NCBI GenBank assembly: GCA_964036195.1
Contig: OZ038457.1
Location: 4,374,635 to 4,438,634 of the forward strand
Direction of reading: 5' to 3'
From: Sphaerolaimus hirsutus
Lineage: Eukaryota; Nematoda; Chromadorea; Monhysterida; Sphaerolaimidae
Length of the DNA stretch: 64,000 nt
The notes beneath the pieces are model-generated. The model was not told the DNA's origin and did no database searches. It worked only from the letters and a program-made list of their open reading frames with translations. A program made the translations under genes and the position numbers. Below, one piece after another: positions 35,401 through 47,400 of the stretch (position 1 is the first letter of the stretch; every line of letters begins with the position of its first letter).

Positions 35401-38400
35401 AGTTTATGACACTCACCTTTGAGATAATTTGCATTTTAATTACGTCATTGATAATCGCAGTTACTCCACGTCTGGTTTAATTTACGTTTGTACCCTTTTT
35501 TTTAATTATTTTTCCCGCATTTAATTAAATTGCTTGTGCCTTGTACGCTATGTTAACAGTTTTCCAGTGATCATTGAATTCGCCTTATATTTCGCTCATT
35601 ATGGTTAATTGTTGTGTCTCAGATTTAGTATTCATTTCTATTATGGTAGAGTTTTGGTGATTATAAAATGCGCTGATTTTACATTTTTTTTACCCACTAG
35701 AGGCTATACGACTCACTTGAGCTATTGTGAAATTGACTCTGATAATATTGCTAAATAAAGTTCCCGTGAACCCAACTTGGTCCCCCTGAAGCATACTAAC
35801 TGCTTGAATTTTAATTAGAATTTTATTAATTACGGCTTTATTTTTATTACGGCTTATTAACAGTTAATCGAAGTAAACCGCCGGCTGCAGTTACGAAAGG
35901 GATTGGTAAGTTGCTGTGTCCGTCCTCAGGAACTGTCAGGACCCCAAGGGGTACTGGCGCCGTTCCTGATTTGCGTGTAAAATCCCCGTACCATACAAAC
36001 AAACATTTATTTAATTACGCACGCAATTAGAAGCGCAAAGGGACCGGAATTTACAATTCTCCGCCGCGGCAAAATTCGACGAGTGACGTATTTTTGTGGT
36101 AAAAACGGAAATTAGTAAAATTAGTAAAAACGTAAAATATCTGACAAATATACTTAGCCAGTTGGCAATTCACAGCACAAACTCATTGTTGCTATTGTTG
36201 CGGATATGATATTGGGTGGCAAAATTTTTTTGGATGAAATGTTAACAACAAACAATTGTTTTGTTGATAAAATGTTGCTTTTACAAAAACGTTTTTTGCA
36301 GATGGTTTTGTTACAAGCGTGAACTTGGCCGTGTAGTTACGCTTGCTAGAAAGTTGAAGGGCTGAAGCGAGAAGACGAGACGAGGGTGTCGAGTCGAGCC
36401 TCGTTTCCTACACCCGTCTTACACCTTCACCACGATGATGTAATTCTACTCCAAAAACCGCTTCATATGCAAATCCGTAGGTGCGCAAATAGACAGCAGT
36501 AATGGGTGCCTAAGTAACAGCCTAAACAATTGAGTTGGCCTAGAGCACAACTGATCTGAACAGACAACAAGGGCTGCTTATATATCACCAGTGAAACACC
36601 TAAACCTACTGCACAGCCCTCTAACATGGATTACACATACTTTCTTAAATAGGGAAATGCACTGCACTAACAGATAACCTATGTGCAGTACATAACGAGT
36701 GATAGGTAAAGTGTAACTAAATAATAGGGCGCTCAACAGATAACATGCGCTCCCGCAACAACCCCCTCCAGGACGCCTGCACAGCAGGGGGCTGACTAAC
36801 AAAGTGAAAATAAATTGACCCGCGTAATATGAATTTTGAAAAACTTTGGAAACCTGAGAAAGTGTAAAATGCCTAAAAACAAAATCACTACGCATCTACA
36901 AACTGCCCTGCCGTAGCAAATCTTCACCGCGCTGACAAACGGATTTCAAACCCTTCTTCGAGTGCTTTCCGCCAGCGGGCTGGCGCGGGGTGCGGGCTGG
37001 AGTCACCGCGGGCTCGCACAACTGCTCGAGCAGCGCGCTGGCCGGGTCCGTGCCGCTGCACTCGCTCCCGGACAGGTACAAATCCGATGGCGCGACCGCG
37101 GTGCTGCGGCCAGAGGCCGCCGAACTGGTGCCGCCGCCCAGGGCGTCGTCGACCACTGTGTTGTCGTTGCCGGAACTGGCACTGCCGCCGCTCACTCGCT
37201 GCTCCCGAAGCGCTTCCGCGTGACTGCGGCGGGTCAGCTCGTTGGCGGGTCGCATCAGGACAGCGGGCAGCTTACCCGGGCGCCACTGGGTGCCTGGTCC
37301 GGTGACCACGGGCTGCCGGTGCGTCGCCAATTCCACGGAGGTGCGCAGCTGAGTCACCTTGGTCCGCAGCGCGCTGATTTCGCTGCGCAGCTGTCCTTCC
37401 AAGTTGAGTGACCACTGCAGGAGCGAAATTGCTTCTTGGGGGTCGGTTTGGACCTGATCCAAACTGGCCTGCAGGAGCCGATTCTGCTCCTTAAGCGTCG
37501 ACACTTCGTAGCGGGCGGCGATAAGTTCAGACGCCTGGCGATCAGGATTGTAGGCAGCCTGCAGTAGGTCGGCCGCGGCTGGCCCGGGCGAAATCACCGG
37601 CACCAGCCGCTCGCGCGCGCGCTGCTGCTGGTCGCCTGCGCCGGTCGTCGCCGCGCCGCCGCTAGTCGCGTCGCTAGCGGGAGGCGCGGGCACGTCACGC
37701 GGCGGGTCGCTGCCGCGCTGCACGTTGCCGGTCGGTGCGTCGCGCTGCTGATGTTTGTGCCGCCGCTGCTTGCTGAGCGGCCGCCCGCTGCGCGGCCGCG
37801 TTGCCGCCGCCGCAGGGTTATGTTCTTTTTCTGTCGGTTCCCGGGCCTCAGGCACGCCAGCCCTAGGTGCGTCGGTGTGCGTCGAGTCGGTGCCGCCGGC
37901 CAAACTGCACAGCTGCTCGCCCTGCCGGCGCAAGTCGGGCGGCCCGTTGAACTGCTGGCCGCCATGCGGCCGTGTCAGTCCCCTGGAATTGACGGTGTCG
38001 CTGTTCATTTCTAGAACGGCCGGCGAAAAAGCACTTTCGAAAAGTTCGACGGACCTGCGTCGGTCCTCGATGGGCTGCGGCCCGCCGGCCATGTCGTGCA
38101 GGGGCCCCGTTCACTGCTCGTGCCGCCGGACGCGTGACTGCTCGCGCCGCCGGCTGCGTGACTGCTCGCGCTGTCGGTCGCGTGACTGTTTGCGCGGACG
38201 GTCGCGTGACTGCTCGCGCTGATGGTCGCGTGACTGCTCACGTCGCCGGCTGCGTGACTGCTCGCGCTGCTGGCTGCGTGACTGCTCGCGCTGCAAGCCG
38301 CGTTGCTGCTCGCGCCGCCCATCGCTCGGCGGCTCGGGTCCGCCTGGTTCCGCCTGGCCCCTTTGCTGGTCGCCGGTGGTGTGGTTGTCGGCGGGCTCGG

Positions 38401-41400
38401 TGACGGTGCGCGTCCATGATCGTGGAGCGTCGCGGTCGCGCTGCAGGCGCGGGCCGTCGCCGTAGCTGTCCGAGAGCAGGCCAAGGGTGGCGGTGACTTT
38501 CTGCAGGCTGGCGACCAGCTGCAGGTTCTGTTGTTGGGCCTCGGGCGTCGCGAAGTTGTCGCGGTCGCGGGCGTCCTCGGCCTGTTGCAGCTGGGCACGC
38601 ATTTCGGACGCTGCAGAGTGTCGCTCGTGGCGGCGCCCGCGTACGGCGGTCGGAGTCGGCTCGTGGTCGGTAGTCGAGCCGGCCACCCGCTTCGCTGACG
38701 GACGACCGGCCGCCGGGCTGGTGGAGTGCTTGCTGGCGCGCTCCATTCGCAGTGGTTGTGCTTCTGCGATGGGGATTTTTCCGCGGGTGAGGTCCGTATG
38801 GGCCCGAATTTTCCCCATAAACGAGTGCACCATGTTTACGTTTTCTGGGCGCAGTGCCAAAATCGCTGTATTTACTTGGCATGGCGCCAAAGTTGAGATA
38901 TCGCTCTGGCGTGATGCCAAAATCACGGTACTTACTTGGCGCGGTGCCAACGTGGAGATGTCGCGCTGGCGTGGTGCCAAAATTAGATGGGAATGCGGCA
39001 CTCGTACCAGTTTCCCGCAAATGTCCAGAATAGCGATAGATTTATCGATTCCCACGATAGTGTGGGGGCCTGTGCAAAGGGGTTGGATTTTTTTCTCTAC
39101 CGATAAGTTGAAATCGTTCTTTTTATACACCGCATCGCCCACGCTCAGCGGAAAACGAGCTTTCTTATTGCACGCTGCCTTATAACGCATTTGCGCATTT
39201 TCGAGGCAGTTGCGGGCTTTGCGCCACAACTTGCCCAGTTCACCAGGACGCTGGGTAAGTTGCAGTAACTTGGCGCTAAGTGCCTACAATTTTGCTTTGA
39301 GTCAAGTGTTACTGCTGGGGGGGCCGATGGTCAAGTTTGGTGAATTCAGTTTTCGGTGTGAATCGGATTGAATCGTGTCAAGTCGAGTCGAGTCAAATTG
39401 AGTTGAGTCAGGTTGAGTTGTCGAGTCGGAATCGGTTTTGACGAGCCCCACCCCCTCCAAGAGGGATGGTAGGTACCCAAACATGAGCTCAAATGGTGGG
39501 TGTGCGACATCCCGATTGTAAGCGACATTCATGCGCAAAGCTATCTCTGGTAGCGCTGATGGCCAGTCGCGTGATCCCGCGTTCTGGGCCGACCACTGCC
39601 GTGTCAACTGCTCTACGCTGCAAATCGCACGTTCGGTTAGGCCGTTGGATTGAGAATGGTACGGTGTCGTGCGGCGTAACTTGAAACCCCATTTTGCCGC
39701 TAACGCCTCCATCTCCTTGTTGGCAAATTCGGTGCCACTTTCGCTTATAAGCTCATGGGGCGGCCCGAACTGGAAAATCACACCCCGCTCGATTGCCGAG
39801 GTGACTTGTTTTGCCGTCAGCTGTCGCAGCGGTGCCAGTACCACCGCCTGGGTCAAATAATCAATGAGCACTAGCAAGTGTCGATAGCCGCGAAACTTGG
39901 GCATTGGAGTCGTGTCTGCCGCCACCTTTGCCCAAGGGCGAGTGCCCGGTTCTACGGGGAATAGGGGGCTTACGCAGTGCCGCTGCACATCCTTGGTCAA
40001 TTTGCAAATGCGGCAGGAAGCCACAAAATCCGCTACACTCTGTCGCATGCCAGGCTAAGCGCAGTATTGGCATAGCCGCTGCATTGTTCGCTCGACGCCC
40101 CCGTGTGTGCCCGTTAGTCCGGCATGCGCGTTTTGGAGCAGGGTTTCCCGCAGTTTGTGTGGCGCCAGTGGCACGAATCCCAACATGCCGCGGTAATGCA
40201 TGATTTTGTCCTTGCAGGCAAACTGGGCCTGACCCAGAGTGCCTGCCTCTAGCTGCGTTTTCAACTTTGTAATCGAGGCATCGGTTGCCTGGGCTGCCGC
40301 CCAATCTATTGTCTGCGTGGTGGACCGCGCCATGTGGGGACACATTTTCTCCAACGGGACTCGAATCACTTCGCTGGCCCGTTGAAACGCCGCCTGGTCG
40401 GGATCGTTGATCGGATTCCTGCTAAGCGCGTCCGCCACGACATTCTGCTCGCCCGGGCAATACTCGATGACAAGATCTTTCAATGACAGTCGCACGGCCC
40501 ACCGGTGAGTCCAGCGTTCAATATTCCCATGCGCGGGTTTCGTGAGCGCATTCACGAGTGCTTTATGGTCCGTGCGCACGATCACTTTCTGCCCATCAAT
40601 AAAGTCGCCGAGGCGATCCAGGGCCCACGTGCAGGCAAGTGCCTCTTTTTCCACTACGGACCATGTTTTGTGTGTGGTCGGCAGTCTTTTCGAGACAAAA
40701 GATACAGGCTGCAGGACGTCGCCATGTTGCTGCATCAACACGGCGCCCAAACCGTAGTCACACGCATCTGTGTACAAATAGTACGGTTTTTCGCGGTCGG
40801 GATGTGCCAGCACCGGGGCGGTGCTTAGTCGGTGCAGCAGCAATTGATACGATTCCTGCGCCTCGTCTGACCACTGATCGAACGCGGGAATGGGGTCCGC
40901 TCCATTTACCCGGTAGTTGCCCTTCGCCAGCGCATTTAATGGCGCCGCGAGTCGATGGTAGCCTGGGATGTGCTGGCTAAAATAGCCCGCTTTCCCCAAA
41001 AAGGTCTTTATGTGCTGTTTCGTGGTGGGTGTCGGCATGTCTAGAATTGCTGCCACGTTGCTGCGTTTTGGGGCGATGCCCTTCTGGCTCAGCTCAAACC
41101 CCAAAAATTTCACAGTATTGCAAAAAAAGTAGCACTTTTCTGGCTTCAAACGGATGCCCGCCCATTGCAGCCGGTCAAATAGCTGCACCAGGTGCGTGAA
41201 GTGTTCGTCCGGATTGTTGCTTGCTACGAGACAGTCGTCAATGTACGCATAAAAGACGGGCTGCTTGGGTTCCTGGTTCAATCCTGCCAGAACACAGTCC
41301 ATGAGTCTCTGGAAACTGGCGCCCGCGTTTTTTAGGCCCAGTGGCATCCGCGTGTACGAGTACTGGCCCCGGCTACACACAAATGTGACCATGTCGCGCG

Positions 41401-44400
41401 TGTCCGGGTCAGCAATCGTCACATTGTAGTAGCCGAACGAGGCATCCATGGTCGAGAAAATGGCGCGTCCGCTCATTTGCTGGAACATGTTGCTGATGTG
41501 AGGCAGTGGGTAAGCGTCCCGCACTGTCAGTTCGTTCAGCTTTCTAAAGTCCAGACACAGCCGGTAGTCGTCTTTTCCCTTCAGAACGATAACCAGTGGG
41601 AATGCCCAGGGTGACGAGGAGGGCACAATAAGTCCCTTTTTCAACATCTCGTCAACCGTTCGCCACACAAATGCACGTTTTGGTGGCGATTCAAAACGGG
41701 CTGCGCACTTCACGGGTTTGGCCCCGGGTGTCAGTGTGATTTTGTGTTCTGTTACCTGCGTCTCGCCGATGTCGTAGTCGAACAAGCTGAACAGGCCGCC
41801 GCGTCTGGCTAAGAGTCGACGGAACTCCTCCTTCAAGTAGTCAGGCAACGCCGTGCCGCTTTCCGCAGGCAACCGGCCCCACACTTCCTTGATGTGGGCC
41901 TCTTCCGCTGCCGTTAGCGCGTGCCTGTCAGGTTTGTAGTCTGTTTGCGGTGGGGGCGGTGCCGGTAGTTCGAACGTGCCGCGAGCCACGTCAATCGGCT
42001 CAGTGTGCTCGTGCAAAAACCGCCGACACTCAAACACCTCTGCCACCTTTGTATCCGCTGGCAAGTATTGGTCAACGGCCGTCCGATTCACCACACACAT
42101 GGTGAACGACGATTCGTCCATCCAATCGCTGCGCGGGTGGAACACCGCATTACATGCCAGACCGGGGACAAATTCGACCAATTCCCCTTCCTCGTTCCGG
42201 GTGTACGGATCCAGCGCATACGCCACGGGTTCCTTTCCGGACGTGTGCGCCAAGGGGTCAGTCTTGTCTGTTCCTACCAGTATCTGGCACCGCTTGCCAG
42301 CGGGAACTACCGTTGTTGTCATTACGCACACGTCTGCCGTGCGCAGACTGTGCGCTGGTTCCTCGCCGTCTGCGCCTAGGGGCTTTCCCTTGCTGCCTGA
42401 AGTGCCGCTCTAGCCGGTCCAACTCGCTGTGGGCGTCCTGGACAATCTGCAGGTTACCCCAAATCGCCGCTCTGCCGAGGAGCAGGGGGTCTGAGGGGGG
42501 CACATATTTCATTAGTTTTACAACCGCAGGCAGCGTGTCCTCGTGCCATTGCCCATCTGGCGTCTGGTGGCGCACAGCCATGTCATACACCCGCAAGTGC
42601 TCTCCGGGAATAGCCAGGCCCGATGTGCGTACGTGCGACAGGTGATATTCCCTATATTTTGCTCGCTTGGTCTGCGCATCGGCACCCGCTTTCTGCCAGA
42701 TGTCCTCCAGTGTGGTATCTTCGATATACAGGCCGATGTTGCAGCCTGTGTCAATCTGGCCCGTTATGGGAAAACCCATAAAATAAATCGTTGCCATTGG
42801 ATCGGCGGCAGTGCTCGTGCGTGCGCTTCTGCTGCCAGTGCTGTCCAGGGTCCCCGCGGTCACGCCCGATGCTACCGGCCACCACGTGGCCACGTCTGAA
42901 TCGTAATCTTCGTCGCCAGGTTGCGGCTCCTCCGGTTCGGACTGGTCTTCTTCAGTGGCATCCATAGGCGCCGTCCAACGACTGGCCTGTCTGCGGTCGT
43001 TGTTGCTGGGGCCGCCCATGGGTATGCTCATCTCTTGGCATACTTGCCGCATGTTTTTCTTTGCGTCTTCTTCCGTTTTCCCGATGCGTTTCAAATTGTC
43101 ATTGCGCCGCTGCAGTCGTTCGGGCTGAAATTTGTCCGATTTCGGGTTTACGTAGCAGTCGGCAAACGCATGGGGCATTGGCGTTCTGTGCCAATAATTC
43201 GTGCAAAGTGGGCCTTTATGCGTGCGGGGGTCAAACGTGGGTCGTCCCGGCTGTGCTGACTGCCTAGCGCATTCTGGGCTTTCGTCCGCCCGCTGCGTTC
43301 GCTGGCTAGTCCCAGCCCCGCCCCGGCCCTGTTGCCGCTGCGGCCACCGCCATGGTCGGCGGTCCCTTGATTGCTGAAATTGTGTCTCCGGTCGGGGCGC
43401 TCTCGTGCGCTTGTCCTCCTCCCAGGCCATGTCCATTTTCAGGATGGCTACATCCAACGTGCACGTGCCCTCTTGCCATCGGTCCCGCCACGGGTACCAG
43501 CAGGCCTTCGGGAGCAGCTTGTGCACCTCCGTGAACAATTTGTCGCCAATCATGCGCTCTCTCTCACGATCAGGGATACTGTCACTAATGTGATGGAACG
43601 TTGCACATAGGTTGGCGTAGAGGTCGGCTACAGAGTCGCTTGGGTGCGCCTGCAGACTGTACCAGTCGGCCACGGAGTAAATTCGGTGCTCCAGGCGATA
43701 AACGCTGGCCAACCGATCGATAACGTACAGCACGTTATAGCGCTTTTCCATGCGCACGGACAGGTATCGCTTTTGTGCCTTTCCCTGCAGGCATTGCGCA
43801 AACACCATTGTCCAAAACATTTGTTGCTGCGGTCGGGGACATTCAGGGCGTACAGCATTGTCGTGTGGAGCCAGTGTTTAAACGAGCCAATGCAGAAGTC
43901 CCTCGATAGGGAATTGGCAAGCTCAGGGGGGACACCGATCTATATCGACTGGCGAAGAAATACCGATCTGCGGGCGTCAAATATGCAATGCTCAGAATGG
44001 CAGACGGTAAAATGGCACAAAGTGATGATCAGGTGGTAAGCGTACTCAAAGACTTCTGGGGCCGTATCCAAACACCGAACCCAATGTCAAGTGAGGTAAT
44101 GCTAGAACCTCTCATGAGGAACATCATTCTCTCACACGACAAGCCAGGGCTGTTCTCTGACATCGATGCCGCCGAAGTAAAGTTCTGCTGCAACAAACTT
44201 AAGTTGGGAAAATCGGACGGTACAACGCAAATTACGCACGAAATGCTACGCCATCCGGGGGGACATCTGCTGCATATATTACAGACTATATTCAACAGAT
44301 GGCTCAACGGGGAGGCAATACCTGAAGCCGCAAAAACATGCAAATTAATACTGCTGCATAAAAAAGGATCAAAAAGTGATGTCAACAATTACAGGACAAT

Positions 44401-47400
44401 CGGATTGCAATGCAACATTCTAAAGCTCTACTGCTCAATTCTGAACAGACGGCTATTGCGTGCGTTTGAAAGCGGCAACGGTTTTGGCGATATGCAAGGG
44501 GGTTTTAGAAAGGGACGGAGAACGACAGATAACCACATTGTGATGCAAGGGTGCCTATCGGAAACAAACAACCTCTCGTGCTGTTTTGTTGACGCAGTTA
44601 AGGCGTTTGACAGAGTACCGCGAGAACGTTTGTGGACAAAATTGGAACACTTCGGCTACCCCGGTAAATTTGTACAAGCTTTAGCGGGGACATATGCCGA
44701 CCAGAAGTGTTTCTTGCAATATGGCCACATCACAACAAACATACTAGAGTACAGATTAGGGGTTAGACAGGGGTGTTGCCTATCACCCAGTCTGTATGTC
44801 GTCTATATGGCGGATCTGAGGGTTGCTTTGGAGAAAACCGGGAAAGGGGCATTACCCGAAAACAGACAAGTACCAGCAGTCTTTTTTGTCGATGACATTG
44901 TGCTGATGGAAAATAGATCGCTGGACCTCCAGGGGCTCATGCACCAATTTTCACAGTGGGCTTGGGCTTCAGGGGTGGCAATCAGCCCTTCAAAAAGTCA
45001 TGTTTTACACTTCAGACAAAAAGCTGACAAGGAGAACATTTGGGAATTAGGTTATGACAAGCACAAAAACTTACAAAGAGTCATAGAGGTGGACGAGACG
45101 AAATATCTAGGACTAACTCTTACAAGCTCCAAAGACCCTTTCGACAAACAGAAACGACTCTATATAGAATGGGCCTACGGGGCGCGCGTATTGATCAACG
45201 AAATTGCCTGCCACAGCATGCGACCACTATGGGCGGTAAAACGCATGTGGACCCTCTATGCAGTTTCAAAGGTATATTACGGCGTGGAGATTGTAGGGCT
45301 GAACAAATCTGCACAGGACAAGCTAGTGTCAGTTGAGCTCTCGATATATCGGAAAATGATCGGGGCTCCAAGAGGTCTGACAAACAGAATGCTCGCCATA
45401 GAAGCAGACATGATATCAATGCAAGGCTGGTTTGCAATAAAAGTAATGGAGATGGACAGATATGTAAGAAGCGGAAAAATCTCATCTACAACGAGGTTAG
45501 CGGCACAAGTTTGGGGTAGAACAAGAAATGGTCAAAATCGGAAAAACAGCATCTCCGGACGGGCGCATGAGACGCAGAATTGGCTTTTCAAGGACAAATC
45601 GGCGGAAACAATTGTAACAAAAAACATGCTTAAGGATACAGCAAAATATGCAGCGTGGGAATGTCTATCTAGTCGAGCGACAAGCGGGAAAAACTCAAGG
45701 CAGCATGAGAGAGAGTGTTACGACCACATCTCACCGATCTGCCCGGACACACTGTCAGTGAAAGAAATCGAATGGTTTCTATTCCGACACGGCGTTCTGT
45801 CAAAACTGGATCAAATTGCTCTAAAACAGGGGTGCTATGTGTTGGATGTCATGCCCCCTCTGCAACAGCAGAGGTGTGGACCTTTGGCTAACAAACAAAC
45901 ACATCCTCGAAAATTGCCCTCACGACTCGACATTGATCTGGAGACAGCGGTTACTAGGTTCTCTTAGGGCGGATTGCTGTGAAAACAAGTGTAGAGATCA
46001 CGCTAGAGAAAACTTAAGCTCTACTCTATCGTCAACTGTTTGTCGGTTTACTCGAGCGACAGTGAGCAAATCGCTGTGTGAATTCGAGGAATACCTAGAC
46101 GACTTTGCGAAACAGCAGCATCCACATACGTCTCCGACAATAGCTTAGGGGTTGCTAAGGAAGTTTTAACCTCATGTAAGTAAATTTTTATATGACAGAA
46201 TTACTAACAAACTTCGTAACCCCATTAAGGCACTGAGCGTGCAGAGTTCGAATGAAAGAGGGGCATAGAGACACTTTCTCACAGCACTTGATACACTGAT
46301 TCTACTTGCGATCTCAATGATAATATGTGTATGACAAATGTGCATTTCTTTGAGTAAACAATGTTATGGCCTTTGTATCGTTATGAGTACATGTTATGTG
46401 ATTTTATTAGGGGGATTAAGGGGTCACTTATTAAAACGTGAGCTCTTGTCCCCATCGCAATTCATGTTGAAATATATTTGTTACATTTTTCGATACGCTT
46501 CGCATTTCGACGCCTGACTTTTTTGGTGGTGCTAAGTTACTTCGTTCTACGCGCTAGTGGCTTATTCTTTTTTGGTATTACCCTTTTGACGCGCGCCGGC
46601 AGAGCGGTAATAAAGTTGAATTGAATTGAGCCACTTGTGCCCAGTGGCTCCCCATCGAATTTGGGTAGCTTTGCTGCCATGCCTGGTACCGCCCCAGCGC
46701 CGACTTTGTCGTGGCGCGTCAATGCCGCGTGCGCGTTGCCCAGCGGCTGCAGCCCCTCCGTGTCGACTGTCACGAACATGTCGACATAATTCACCAGGCG
46801 CAACAACAGCGGGCCAATTACCACCAACGCGAGACGCTGCTCTGTGTCGAGTTCCCACACGTCTGCCGGGGTTGGCGCCGCCTGCACCGCTGGCGAGCGC
46901 GACGTCACCGACATCGCTCGAATTTCCAGCTTGAGCTGCTGCAGCTCTTTCTGCTGGGCCGCTACTGTCTTGTCCAGGTCGGCCACGTGCTGATCATATG
47001 CCCTCGTATGTGACGACACGCTGCTGCTCCGGCTGCGACTTCGATTGCGATCGCGTGGTGGAGCGTTCTGTGGCACGGCTGCTGACGACATGCGCATGGG
47101 TGACTGGGGCCTGTACGTCCTTTCCGAGTCTGCGTCAATGTCGCCCTCGTTGTCCGTGTCGACCGCCGCCGGGTCTTGCAGCGTGATTGTGACCTCTTTT
47201 GTGGCCTTGAAATGCTCGTCTACTAACCGCAGCACCTTTGTGACTAGTACCGTCGGTCGTAGCTGGGCCGGTGCAGGGAGCACCGGCCACCCTGGTTTCG
47301 CCAATCTGATGACCTGAAACAGAATGTTCAGGATCGCCACTTTATTAGGGGTATCCTCGCTTGCCCACGCGTTCAGCTGCGCCGCCAGTTCCTGTCGCGT

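Noticed and set aside
36962-39185. Long plus-strand open frames in the GC-rich Gypsy body
   Set aside because: They mirror the minus-strand coding frames and arise from its high GC content and arginine/serine repeats. No motifs are present.
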